Below are positions 9,161-18,472 of a DNA stretch of 32,554 nucleotides, piece after piece. A model generated the notes under the pieces. The model saw only the letters and a list, made by a program, of their open reading frames with translations. It was not told the DNA's origin and did no database searches. The stretch covers positions 1 through 32,554 of the forward strand of contig JANWJC010000155.1 in the NCBI GenBank assembly GCA_025449595.1, read 5' to 3'. This DNA comes from Acidobacteriota bacterium. Lineage in GTDB: Bacteria; Actinomycetota; Actinomycetes; S36-B12; CAIYMF01. A program made the translations under genes and the position numbers. Every line of letters starts with the position of its first letter. Position 1 is the first letter of the stretch.

Positions 9161-10078
9161 GTGACCGGCAAGGAAGGCCGCGAATCCACGCGCGGCACCG
9201 TACGGGCGTATGTGGAGCTCACCAAACCGCGCATCATCGAGCTGCTGCTCGTGACGACGCTCCCGGCGATGTTCCTGGCACAGCGAGGGCTGCCACCGCT
9301 GGGACTCACGGTCGCGACGCTCATCGGGGGGTCGCTGGCCGCAGGGAGTGCCAACGCTCTGAACTGCTACGTGGACCGCGACATCGACGCGATCATGAAG
9401 CGCACCTCGGCGCGACCGTTGGCCGTCGAGGGGAAGCGGGCTCGAGTGTCACCGCGATCCGCCTTGGTTTTCGGTGTGGCACTTGGGGTGCTGTCGACCT
9501 TACTGCTGTGGGTGACGACCAATCCGCTGGCGACCGCGCTCACGGTCGCGGCGATTGTCATGTACGTCCTCGGCTACACGATCGGCCTGAAGCGCAGAAC
9601 ATCGCAGAACATCGTGTGGGGCGGCTCGGCCGGCTGCATGCCCGTCCTCATCGGCTGGGCGGCCGTAACCGGGGGACTGGCGTGGTCGGCGCTGTTGCTG
9701 TTCCTGGTGGTCTTCTTCTGGACACCGCCGCACTTCTGGGCCCTTGCCATGCGCTTCCGCGACGACTATGCGAGTGCCGGTGTGCCAATGCTCCCGGTGG
9801 TGGCCTCGGCGCGAAGGGTCACGACGCACATGCTCTGGCACAGCTGGGCGATGGTGACCTGCTCACTGCTGCTCGTCCCGGTGGCGGACACGGGGCCGAT
9901 CTACGCCGTTCCGGCGGTGGTCCTCGGAGCAGCCTTCCTACGCGAGGTCTATCGGCTGCGGCAGCGTGTGCTGGGCGGCACCGATCCGCGCCCGATGCGG
10001 CTGTTCCAGTTCTCGATCACCTATCTGAGCCTGCTGTCGCTGGCTGTCGTCGCCGCTGTCCTTATCCCGGTGCCCTGA
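9161..10078 (+). CDS. ctaB: protoheme IX farnesyltransferase
   Basis: YVELTKPRIIELLLVTTLPAMFLAQRG, NCYVDRDIDAIMKRTSARPL, FFWTPPHFWALAMRFRDDYASAGVPMLPVV. Start GTG 9161 or TTG 9152. Confidence 0.95.
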   Translation: MTGKEGRESTRGTVRAYVELTKPRIIELLLVTTLPAMFLAQRGLPPLGLTVATLIGGSLAAGSANALNCYVDRDIDAIMKRTSARPLAVEGKRARVSPRSALVFGVALGVLSTLLLWVTTNPLATALTVAAIVMYVLGYTIGLKRRTSQNIVWGGSAGCMPVLIGWAAVTGGLAWSALLLFLVVFFWTPPHFWALAMRFRDDYASAGVPMLPVVASARRVTTHMLWHSWAMVTCSLLLVPVADTGPIYAVPAVVLGAAFLREVYRLRQRVLGGTDPRPMRLFQFSITYLSLLSLAVVAAVLIPVP

Positions 10079-10242
10079 CGCAGGACACGCGTCATCGTCG
10101 TGTCAGCGTCGGTCGGGGGATCTTGAGCCGCTCCGTAACGGGAGCAGCATCGGCTCGCCCAGTGTCAGCAGAGGCGAGACAATCTGATGAAGACGGCCCG
10201 CTTTGCTAGCGGGCTCGGCCGGACCTGGGGCACACGTCCCCG

Positions 10243-11052
10243 GTGAGCACTCCCACTGACGAAGAATCGCCACCGCTGTCCGGGTCGCCACCGGGTTCGG
10301 AGCATCCGCGGCCCGCGTGGTACCTCAGGCACGCCGGCCTGCTGGCGGTGACGATGATCGTGCTCGTGGTCCTGTTCGCGGTCGGCGCCATCGCCCTGCT
10401 GCATCGTGCGGCTCCCGCCGCGAGCCCCGCCGGAACATCGACGGCGCCGGTACGCGCTACCGGGATCCCGGACACGGTGTCCACGTCGGTCGCCGACCTC
10501 ATGGGCCTGTCACCGGTGCCGACCACGGCGGCACCCCCGTTCACACTCACCGATCAAGCCGGGCGGACGGTGTCGTTGGAATCGCTGCGCGGCCATCCCG
10601 TCGTTCTCGAGTTCATGGACCCGAACTGCGTCGACATCTGCCCTATCGTGTCTCAGGAGTTCGTCGACGCCGCAAAGGATCTCGGGCCAGCAGGACGTGA
10701 CGTGGTCTTTCTGGGGATCAACGTCAACCCGTTCCACACCGACGTCGCGTCCATGGCGACCTACTCCAAGGCGCACGGCCTGGACGCCGTGGCGACCTGG
10801 CACTTCCTCACGGGTCCGTCGAGCGACCTTGCACCCGTGTGGGGCGACTACAACGTGACGGTCAGCGCGCCGAACCCGAGCGCCGACGTGATCCACACCT
10901 CGGTCGTCTACTTCATCGATCCGGCCGGCCAGGAGCGCTATGTGGCGTTCCCCATGGTCGACCACAAGGCCGACGGCAGCTCGTACCTTCCCGTGGATCA
11001 GACCGCTTCCTGGGGTCGGGGAATCGCGCTCGTCGCCCGGTCTATGGACTGA
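10243..11052 (+). CDS. SCO1/SenC family copper chaperone
   Basis: TM anchor; PVVLEFMDPNCVDICPIVSQEF with CxxxC; late conserved His in DVIHTSVVYFIDPAG. Confidence 0.9.
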   Translation: MSTPTDEESPPLSGSPPGSEHPRPAWYLRHAGLLAVTMIVLVVLFAVGAIALLHRAAPAASPAGTSTAPVRATGIPDTVSTSVADLMGLSPVPTTAAPPFTLTDQAGRTVSLESLRGHPVVLEFMDPNCVDICPIVSQEFVDAAKDLGPAGRDVVFLGINVNPFHTDVASMATYSKAHGLDAVATWHFLTGPSSDLAPVWGDYNVTVSAPNPSADVIHTSVVYFIDPAGQERYVAFPMVDHKADGSSYLPVDQTASWGRGIALVARSMD

Positions 11053-11072
11053 GCGATCGGCAGCGGCCCCAC

Positions 11073-11762
11073 TCAGGCCTGCCAGACGACCAACTCGTCA
11101 TCGTCGCGCTGCCCGCGACTGTCTGCGCGCACGAGGCGCCACCATGACACCGCGATGAGGACGGCGAAGAACCACCACTGGACGACGTAGATCGCGTTCT
11201 GGAAGTGGAACTCGACCGGAGCCCCGTTGTCCGGGGGCGGCGACGGGACGGGCTGGAGCGAGAGAGGGTCGGGCGGGGACTGGGCCGTGCGCACGAGGAA
11301 GCCGGACCGCTGCCTCGCCTCAACCCCCCTCGCCGCGAAGCTGCCTTGCTGCACCCGGCCGGTGAGAGTCACAGGGCCATCAGGCGGCAGGGTCAGCGAT
11401 GCATCCGGGCCGGACACCCACCCGCGCACGACTAGAACGCGGGTGGAGTCGCTCATCACGAGGGGCGTCACGACCCAGGAGACGGCCTGGCCCCCGAGAG
11501 CATGACCCGGGTCGAGGTACTGACCGCGCGCGTCGTAGGACCCCGAAACCGTCACCTGCCGGGCAACGTCTCCGCTGGGCACCGACGTGCCGGCCGGCAC
11601 GAGCTGGTCCAGGGGGACGGCCACCGGCTCCGAGCTGTAGCCGTCGACGGGGCGATACACGCGGCCGAACTGCCACGCACCCAGCAGCAGGCAGGCCGCT
11701 AAAACGGCGAGCGCCGAGAGCGTGATGGCGATGCGGCTGCGGCCGTTTTCGGGCGGGGGCAT
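11073..11762 (-). CDS. SURF1 family cytochrome oxidase assembly protein
   Basis: N-terminal TM ...CLLLGAWQFGRVYRP; GQYLDPGHALGGQAVSWVVTPLVMSDSTRVLVVRGWV; C-terminal FHFQNAIYVVQWWFFAVLIAVSWWRLV. Confidence 0.9.
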   Translation of the reverse strand: MPPPENGRSRIAITLSALAVLAACLLLGAWQFGRVYRPVDGYSSEPVAVPLDQLVPAGTSVPSGDVARQVTVSGSYDARGQYLDPGHALGGQAVSWVVTPLVMSDSTRVLVVRGWVSGPDASLTLPPDGPVTLTGRVQQGSFAARGVEARQRSGFLVRTAQSPPDPLSLQPVPSPPPDNGAPVEFHFQNAIYVVQWWFFAVLIAVSWWRLVRADSRGQRDDDELVVWQA

Positions 11763-12308
11763 GGGGCAGAGGCTAGGCGGGCTCCCCCGGTCTCTGGAAG
11801 AGCCTTCGGTATGCGAGCCGAGGGCCGAGTTCGTGTCTCGCGGATTCGGACCCCCTCCGTCCGGCGACGGTGCGGGCTCGTCTCGCTGAATGCTCGAACA
11901 ATTGATCCTTCCGCTGCGGACCGCACCGTGCTAGCGTCCCGCTGTCTCGTTAGTCATTCCCTGTTGACGGACGGTTGTTCGGTCGTCGCCAGGCGTCGCT
12001 GACGCCTAGGGCTGCCGATCAGGCTCATCCTGGAGGGTGAGGCAGCGTGGCTTCTGCGGCCGGATGCGCGGTCAGCTCCCGCACACCTCCGGCGACCGTA
12101 GTGAGTGCGCACGTGGCTCGTACCAAGCCGCGCAACGTCCAACTGCCGCCCGTCACCGCGGTGTCGGGCACTGCGCTTGCGCACCGACTCCGCCGCAGCG
12201 TCCATGCCGATGCCGCCATCGTCGTTGACGTCCGGTGCGGCCAGGAGCATGATCACGACCGATCGTCTCACTCTGACCAGTTGCTGCACTGCATCCAGGG
12301 AGGCTCGC

Positions 12309-12977
12309 GTGGCTAAGTCGGGACGGATCGCTGCCGTTCTCGTGGCGCTCGCTGCCGTGGTGGCTGTCGCCGCTGGCGTGGTCGTCTACCTGGTCGCCTA
12401 CCCTCCGACGGCGAGTGCCTCCCCCGTGGGATCCGCGTCGGCCGAGGTGACGATGCAGACGGTGCCGGCGTACAACCAGGACCCGGAGCCCACCTGGGTG
12501 TCGTACATGATCAAGCAGGGCGATTCGTGGGTGCACACCACGATGTTCCAGGTGCCCGCCCACAGCCTGGTCCACTTCACCGTCTACCAGTTCGACACCG
12601 GTAGCCCACTTCGCAACCCGTTCATGAACCAGACGGCGAACCTCGTGGGCGGGGCCGAGAACGTCAACGGCAAGGACGTGAGCCTCATCGACGCCAACGT
12701 GGGCGACGGCGTCGGCCACAGCTTCGCCATCCCAGCGCTGGGAGTGTCCGCGATCTTCCCGGGCGTGTCCGGCGACTCGACCAACCAGTGCGACGTCGCG
12801 GCGCCGTGCCCCATGACCTTCGACCACAACACGATCACCTTCACGATCCAGACGGGTGACCCAGGGAGTTACGCCTGGCAGTGCTTCGTCCCGTGCGCGC
12901 TCGGCTACCCGATCGGGTTCGGCGGTCCCATGTCGACACTCGGGTACATGAACGGCTTCATGGAGGTCGTGGCGTAA
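12309..12977 (+). CDS. membrane-anchored cupredoxin-like protein, CoxB-related, with partial CuA-type ligands
   Basis: N-terminal TM; GVGHSFAIPALGVSAIFPG resembles CoxB VIHSFWAINLGV; YAWQCFVPC (CxxxC) ... GGPMSTLGYMNGFMEVV. Stop overlaps the coxB start (TAATG). Confidence 0.65.
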   Translation: MAKSGRIAAVLVALAAVVAVAAGVVVYLVAYPPTASASPVGSASAEVTMQTVPAYNQDPEPTWVSYMIKQGDSWVHTTMFQVPAHSLVHFTVYQFDTGSPLRNPFMNQTANLVGGAENVNGKDVSLIDANVGDGVGHSFAIPALGVSAIFPGVSGDSTNQCDVAAPCPMTFDHNTITFTIQTGDPGSYAWQCFVPCALGYPIGFGGPMSTLGYMNGFMEVVA

Positions 12978-13984
12978 TGGCTGACACGAAGGCGTCCGAG
13001 GAGAGCAAAGAGCTGACTGACCGCGACCACCTGCGCCGCATCGGGCTCATCTGGCTGGTCCTCACGCTGGTCTGCGTCCCACTGGTGATCTTCGTCCTCG
13101 GACCGCACCTGCCGCCAGGCACCGACTCCGAACAGGCGCGCAACCAGCAAGAGGACAACACCGTGCTGGCCGCTGTGGCCACGCCGGTGCTCCTGTTCAT
13201 CTGGGTCTACATCGGTTACGCCGTGAAGAACTGGCGCATCCCCGCGGACACGCCGGTCGAGGAGCTCCAGGACGGGCCGCCGATCCGCGGGCACCGTGGC
13301 TTCCAGACCGCTTGGATCGTGATCACGTCCGTGACTGTTTTCGCCCTGTTCGTCTTCGGAACCCAGGAACTGTGGACGGACTACGGCTCGGGCACCGGGT
13401 CGGGGTCGTCGCCGGTCTGGACGCCCGCGGGCTACTCGACGAACGCCAAGGACAGCAAGCTCCTGGTGGTGCAGGTGATCGGCCAGCAGTGGCGTTGGAC
13501 CTATCGCTTCCCGCAGTACGGCGGCGTCGAGACAGACACGCTGGTGATCCCCGCCGGCAAGACGGTCCAGTTCGACGTCACCTCGCTCGACGTCATCCAC
13601 TCGTTCTGGGCCATCAACCTCGGAGTGAAGGCCGACGCGAACCCGGGCAACAACAACATTGCGTTCGTCGAGGACCCGTCCGTCGGGCCCGTGGACATTC
13701 GGTGCGCTGAGCTGTGCGGCACGTACCACGGTGCGATGGCGCAGACCGGCCAGGTGGAGAAACAGGCTGACTTCGACGCCTGGATCGCTGGGCAGATTGT
13801 CCTCCACTATGACCTGCTCCCGCAGTTGCCGGCCTACGCCGACTTCTATATCCCGCAGACCGACGGCGGGTATTACGACCCGAGCCAGGTCACGCCGCCC
13901 GCGGTGGACTCGGGTCTCCCGCCGCCCCCGCCCGCGCCCGCACCCAGCTCGGCCGCACCCTCACCCGCCCCCAGCAGTTCCTAG
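12977..13984 (+). CDS. cytochrome c oxidase subunit II
   Basis: Two N-terminal TMs, QQWRWTYRFPQYGG, VIHSFWAINLGVKADANPG, intact CuA motif DIRCAELCGTYHGAM; Pro/Ala/Ser-rich C-tail. Confidence 0.96.
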   Translation: MADTKASEESKELTDRDHLRRIGLIWLVLTLVCVPLVIFVLGPHLPPGTDSEQARNQQEDNTVLAAVATPVLLFIWVYIGYAVKNWRIPADTPVEELQDGPPIRGHRGFQTAWIVITSVTVFALFVFGTQELWTDYGSGTGSGSSPVWTPAGYSTNAKDSKLLVVQVIGQQWRWTYRFPQYGGVETDTLVIPAGKTVQFDVTSLDVIHSFWAINLGVKADANPGNNNIAFVEDPSVGPVDIRCAELCGTYHGAMAQTGQVEKQADFDAWIAGQIVLHYDLLPQLPAYADFYIPQTDGGYYDPSQVTPPAVDSGLPPPPPAPAPSSAAPSPAPSSS

Positions 13985-13998
13985 AAGGGCCGAATCGG

Positions 13999-15936
13999 AT
14001 GGCAACGGACACGACAGTCGCTGCCGGCGTCGATGCCGGCGGGATACCCGACCCTCACGTTGGGCGTGGCGTTTGGTGGCGCCGACCAGGGCTGTTCTAC
14101 GGCGTCATCGGAGCGGTGATCGGCTACGCCATTGGCACCTGGCTGGGCACATGGCTCGCCGAGGACAACCAGCAGGTCCAGGGCTTGGGCCACAATGACT
14201 TCGCCGTCACCCTCGGTTACCTCGTCGCGACGATCGGCTGGCTCGCGGGGATGGGTGCGCTCACCTACCCGCTGCAGAAGATGGCCGGTCTGCAACCGCA
14301 CGTGGAACACGAGGAGGAGCGGACACTCGGGCGCTACTTCCGCTACACGCTCGACCACAAGGTCGTCGGCGTCCAGTACCTGGTCGCGATGATCGCGTAC
14401 TTCCTGGTTGGCGGCCTGTTCGCGCTGGCGATCCGCACGGAGCTGCTCTCGCCGACCGCGCACCTCTTCCAGCCGGGCACGTACCTCGAGATCGTGGGCA
14501 CGCACGGCACAATGATGATGATGATGATGACATCGGCCATCATCGGGCCGTTCGGGAACTACTTCGTGCCGCTCATGATCGGCGCCCGCCGCATGGCATT
14601 CCCTCGACTCGAGGCACTGTCGTTCTGGATCACGCCGGCGGCGTTCCTTGTCCTGCTGTCGGGCATCCTCATCGGAGGGTTCCCGAGCGGGTGGACCGGC
14701 TATGCGCCCCTGTCCGTCGAGGCGACCCAGGGCATGGACGCCTACCTCGTGGCCTTCGGCCTCATGTCGATCTCAATGATCGTCGGTGGGTTCAACATCG
14801 TCGTCACGGTGATCAACCACCGTGCTCCGGGAATGACGTGGACGCGTCTCCCGCTCTTTGTCTGGGGGATGCTCGTGACGGGCATGCTCATGGTGCTGGC
14901 GGCACCGGTGCTCACCCTCAGCTGCTACCTGACGCTCCTGGATCGCACCGTCCAGACGTCCCTCTTCAACGTCCAGCAAGGCGGCAGCCCCTACCTGTGG
15001 GAGAACCTCTTCTGGTTCTTCGGACACCCCGAGGTCTACATCCTCGCACTGCCCGGGTTCGGTATCGCCGGAGAGTTACTACCTGTCTTCACACGCAAGC
15101 CAGCTTTCGGGTACAAGACCACGGTCGCGGGAATTGTCGGCGTCGGGCTGCTCAGCTTCTTCGTGTGGCAGCACCACTTGTTCGACAGCGGGATCAACGC
15201 CGATATGCGGCCCATGGTGATGCTCACGACGGAGATGATCTCCATCCCCACCGGGTTCATCTTCCTGGCATTGATCGGGAACCTGTGGCGGGCCAAGATC
15301 CGGCTTACCGTTCCGATGCTGTTCGTGATCGGCGGCATGCTCAACTTCCTCATCGGCGGCGTCTCCGGAGTGTTCCTCTCCGACGTGCCGACCGACACGG
15401 TCGCCCATGGCAGCTTCTTCGTGATGTCGCACTTCCACTACACGATCATGGGCGGCTACATCTTCTTCTTCTTCGCCGGCCTCTACTACTGGCTGCCGAA
15501 GATGACCGGCCGGATGCTCGACACGCGGCTCGGGAAGGTCCATTTCTGGTCGCTGTTCGTGTTCTTCAACTCGACCTTCCTGCCGCTGTTCGCGATCGGC
15601 GAGCTCGGCATGCCGCGCCGCGTGTTCGAGTACGCCGACTCGCTGCAGGCCCTAAACGTATGGGTGTCGATCTCGGCGTACCTCATCGGCGTGTCGATGC
15701 TGGTGTTCGTCTACAACTTCCTCAAGAGCACCGTGATCGACGACAAGCGACCCCTGCCGGAGAACCCGTGGGGCTCACGCGGACTCGAGTGGCTCACGTC
15801 CACGCCTCCGGCCGCCGACAACTTCGTCCGCGTCCCCACCGTCGTCTCGGGTCCGTACGAGTACGGGACCGGCGCCGGACCGATGGCAGTCATGTCCTCG
15901 CCCGGTTACCCGCGAGTGCCCGAAGGAGTGAGCTGA
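13999..15936 (+). CDS. cytochrome c oxidase subunit I (heme-copper oxidase, A-family-like)
   Basis: WENLFWFFGHPEVYILALPGFG, SFFVWQHHLFDSG, VMSHFHYTIMGG, YWLPKMTGRMLDTRLGKVHFW. Confidence 0.97.
   Translation: MATDTTVAAGVDAGGIPDPHVGRGVWWRRPGLFYGVIGAVIGYAIGTWLGTWLAEDNQQVQGLGHNDFAVTLGYLVATIGWLAGMGALTYPLQKMAGLQPHVEHEEERTLGRYFRYTLDHKVVGVQYLVAMIAYFLVGGLFALAIRTELLSPTAHLFQPGTYLEIVGTHGTMMMMMMTSAIIGPFGNYFVPLMIGARRMAFPRLEALSFWITPAAFLVLLSGILIGGFPSGWTGYAPLSVEATQGMDAYLVAFGLMSISMIVGGFNIVVTVINHRAPGMTWTRLPLFVWGMLVTGMLMVLAAPVLTLSCYLTLLDRTVQTSLFNVQQGGSPYLWENLFWFFGHPEVYILALPGFGIAGELLPVFTRKPAFGYKTTVAGIVGVGLLSFFVWQHHLFDSGINADMRPMVMLTTEMISIPTGFIFLALIGNLWRAKIRLTVPMLFVIGGMLNFLIGGVSGVFLSDVPTDTVAHGSFFVMSHFHYTIMGGYIFFFFAGLYYWLPKMTGRMLDTRLGKVHFWSLFVFFNSTFLPLFAIGELGMPRRVFEYADSLQALNVWVSISAYLIGVSMLVFVYNFLKSTVIDDKRPLPENPWGSRGLEWLTSTPPAADNFVRVPTVVSGPYEYGTGAGPMAVMSSPGYPRVPEGVS
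14512..14529 (+). repeat. (ATG)6 trinucleotide microsatellite inside coxA
   Basis: atgatgatgatgatgatg encoding MMMMMM in GTHGTMMMMMMTSA. Confidence 0.95.
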
Positions 15937-15937
15937 G

Positions 15938-16609
15938 ATGGCCGACGCCATGGTGGGCGCGCAGATGGATGAGCCCCTCGACGACGCGGCATACAACGAC
16001 GCGATCGAGCGTGCGGCTAGCCGGGGCTCCTACTGGTCGGGATCCCGACTGTTCGTGGCGCTCTCGGCAATGATGTTCGCCGGAGGCGCGTTCGCGTTCT
16101 TCTACCTGCACTCCCTGGACTCCTCCGGCATGTGGCGCACGGACGGACAGGCGCCCCCCGACTACGTCAGCGTGCCAGTCCTGGTGCTGACCCTTGGGGG
16201 AGCGGCCCTGTTCTGGGGCTATACCCGTCGGCTTCTGCGCGGCTCGGCGGTGACAACGGACTGGCTCGTGGCGACCGGCGTTTCGGCGGGGGCCTTCCTG
16301 GTGGCGGCGATCATCCAGTTCGTCGGGATGCTCAACACCGGGTTCTTCCCCGGGTCGACCGGTTATGCCTCGGTCTACGTCGCGATCATGCCGGTGTTCG
16401 CGGTCTACTGTCTCGGCACGGCCTACTGGCTGGAGACGCTGTTCGCGCGCGTGCTGCGCGTGCGGTGGGTCGTGTCGGACGAGATGCCCGCACGCGACTC
16501 CATGGAACGGACGATGTTCCTGGGCTCGGCGGTGGGAGCGAAGGCCTTCGTCGTCTTCGTGGCCCTCGTCTCCCTCATCCTGTTCCTGCTCTTCTCAGTC
16601 CTCTCCTGA
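15938..16609 (+). CDS. cytochrome c oxidase subunit III-like protein
   Basis: Multi-TM: GSRLFVALSAMMFAGGAFAFFYLHSLDSSGMWR...GVSAGAFLVAAIIQFVGMLNTGFFPG; directly downstream of coxA. Confidence 0.8.
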   Translation: MADAMVGAQMDEPLDDAAYNDAIERAASRGSYWSGSRLFVALSAMMFAGGAFAFFYLHSLDSSGMWRTDGQAPPDYVSVPVLVLTLGGAALFWGYTRRLLRGSAVTTDWLVATGVSAGAFLVAAIIQFVGMLNTGFFPGSTGYASVYVAIMPVFAVYCLGTAYWLETLFARVLRVRWVVSDEMPARDSMERTMFLGSAVGAKAFVVFVALVSLILFLLFSVLS

Positions 16610-16621
16610 AGGCGGTCGTCA

Positions 16622-16741
16622 GTGGACCTCATGGCAGATGTGAGCGCGGCCAATGACGCGCTCACGTACGTCTTCCCTGTGCTCGTCTTTCTCGGCGTGC
16701 TGCTGTGGGGCTTCTTCAGCCGCAAGAGCGACAAGTTCTGA
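16622..16741 (+). CDS. 39-aa single-TM microprotein, possible small oxidase subunit (CcoQ/subunit IV-like); absent from the supplied ORF track
   Basis: GTG(16622) or ATG(16631) to TGA: MDLMADVSAANDALTYVFPVLVFLGVLLWGFFSRKSDKF; 12 nt after coxC, same strand. Confidence 0.6.
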   Translation: MDLMADVSAANDALTYVFPVLVFLGVLLWGFFSRKSDKF

Positions 16742-16760
16742 CCCGCCAGCGGTTGCCGCC

Positions 16761-17357
16761 TCAGCCGACAAGCACACTGGGGCGGACGGCATCGAGGCCG
16801 AAGGGCACGGGTGCGGTTCCCACACTGGTCGCCGTCTTGTCGAACAGCTGCTGCGCTGCGGCGGCCTGCGTCTCCATGTCCGCCATGAGAGCCCGCAGGT
16901 GGACCAACAGCGCACCGTCCCCCGGTGTAGAGAGGAGCTGCTCGATGTCCTGCGCGACGTCGACGCCGTCCGGAAAGCACCAGGCATAGAGGTGTGCTGT
17001 CCCCTGGTCGAGCCCGAACCGGGCCAGCGAGCGCGGTGGCTGGAGCGCGCCCAGGTCCTGGATCGCGCTGTTGCCGAAGGGGGTGCAGTCCAGGGCAGTC
17101 TGGCTGGCGATGCCGGCCGCGGTCTCCCGCTGAGTCGACACCCCCGCGGTGATCTGGTTGTAGGCGCTGAGGGTCTGCTCGACCTCGAGGCTGCACGACG
17201 TCACGTCGCCGTTGACCTGGGTCGCATAAGCGGCGAAGTCGCCCCGCAGGTCCACGGCGGAGGCCTGGTGCGGCCAGTCGACGACCGCAACGAGCCCCAA
17301 CACGAGGATGACCGCCCCGGCGACCGACCAACGACGGTGCCCGAGGACCCACGGCAT
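16761..17357 (-). CDS. hypothetical membrane-anchored protein
   Basis: MPWVLGHRRWSVAGAVILVLGLVAVVDWPHQASAVDLRGDFAAYATQVNGDVTSCSLEVEQTLSAYNQI...: one N-terminal TM, then an Ala/Gln-rich helical domain. The ORF could start upstream, up to 17603. Confidence 0.6.
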   Translation of the reverse strand: MPWVLGHRRWSVAGAVILVLGLVAVVDWPHQASAVDLRGDFAAYATQVNGDVTSCSLEVEQTLSAYNQITAGVSTQRETAAGIASQTALDCTPFGNSAIQDLGALQPPRSLARFGLDQGTAHLYAWCFPDGVDVAQDIEQLLSTPGDGALLVHLRALMADMETQAAAAQQLFDKTATSVGTAPVPFGLDAVRPSVLVG

Positions 17358-17499
17358 GATGGTTGCCAACCGAACCTGACCTCTCTGTCCGGAGTGGGCC
17401 GACGCGGTCACAGTATTGCCGTGTTGCCGTGCTGAACGATACCCCGCGGTCGCGCGACGGCGCAGTTCGTCCGGTGCGCAACGAACCCGGAGGTGTTGC

Positions 17500-18369
17500 A
17501 TGGACGCGGTGACCCAACACTGGGCTTTCGACCCTTTCCTTGTCGTCGTCACCATCGTGACGGCGATCCACGGCCGGGGCTTCGCCCTCAGGATCCGCGC
17601 CATCGCCCGTGCGGGCCGCCCGGTCCGGCCCTGGATCGGGCAGGCGTTGCTGTGGTGGGCCGGGCTCGTGGTGCTCGTCCTCGCCGTGGCGTCACCGATC
17701 GACTACTGGTCGGGCACGTATCTGACCGCGCACATCGTGCAGCACCTCCTTCTCGCGTTCATCGCGCCGGTGCTGATCGTCCTCGGTGCTCCATGGCTGC
17801 CTCTCCTGCGCGGCCTGCCGCGTCCGGTCGCGCGCGGCTACGGCCGGGCCGTGCAGCGGTTGCGGTCGGAGCGACCCGGCGGTGCGGGCTGGCGAGCCGC
17901 AGCGGAGGTGGTCAGGGTGGGAGCGGCGCCGTGGACTGGTGTGGTGGCATTCAACGCCGTGATGGTCTTCTGGCACCTGCCGGGCCCGTTCGACCTGGCC
18001 GAGGCGAACGAGACCGTGCACATCTGGTTGGTGCATGGCGCATTCTTCGGACTCGGCATGGCGATGTGGATGCAGGTCGTCGGCTCCTATCCGTTCCGGC
18101 CGGTACTGCCGGCCCCGGGCCGGCTGCTCGTTCTGCTCGTCACCAACGCGACGATGGTCGTGGTCGCGATAGCGCTGGTGATGTTCAGCCACGACGCATA
18201 CCCGTGGTACTCCGCACTGCTCACCCCTGCGGTCCAGTCCACCGACCAGCAGCTGGCCGGCGGCATCCTGTGGGTGTGCGGCGAGGTGGCGCTCCTCCCG
18301 GCCATTCTGTACACGGTGGAACACTGGATGGCCGACGCCGACCACGAACCCGATCTGAGGCCGGTCTAA
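17500..18369 (+). CDS. ctaG: cytochrome c oxidase assembly factor CtaG (caa3-type family)
   Basis: DYWSGTYLTAHIVQHLLLAFIAPVLIVLGAPWLPLLRGLPRP; VMVFWHLPGPFDLAEANETVHIWLVHGAFFGLGMAMW; multi-TM. Confidence 0.88.
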   Translation: MDAVTQHWAFDPFLVVVTIVTAIHGRGFALRIRAIARAGRPVRPWIGQALLWWAGLVVLVLAVASPIDYWSGTYLTAHIVQHLLLAFIAPVLIVLGAPWLPLLRGLPRPVARGYGRAVQRLRSERPGGAGWRAAAEVVRVGAAPWTGVVAFNAVMVFWHLPGPFDLAEANETVHIWLVHGAFFGLGMAMWMQVVGSYPFRPVLPAPGRLLVLLVTNATMVVVAIALVMFSHDAYPWYSALLTPAVQSTDQQLAGGILWVCGEVALLPAILYTVEHWMADADHEPDLRPV

Positions 18370-18472
18370 CAGTGCCTCCCCCGCGGGCGTCCATCGCACT
18401 GGGCGCGGCGGGCGGTCCGGGCTCGGCCGTGTCACAGCAGCGACGCTCACCCTCGAGTGGGAGGCTGAGCCG

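Noticed and set aside
12047-12316. Small ORFs in the ~550-bp gap between SURF1 and the cupredoxin-like gene
   Set aside because: Overlapping frames, none with recognisable features; more likely promoter/leader DNA.
14691-16073. 460-aa + strand ORF overlapping coxA and coxC
   Set aside because: Arg/His/Pro-rich alternate frame of strongly recognisable coxA/coxC; a high-GC shadow ORF.
16423-17571. 382-aa minus-strand ORF across coxC and the hypothetical gene
   Set aside because: Low-complexity out-of-frame translation; conflicts with coxC and the better-supported minus frame 16761-17357.
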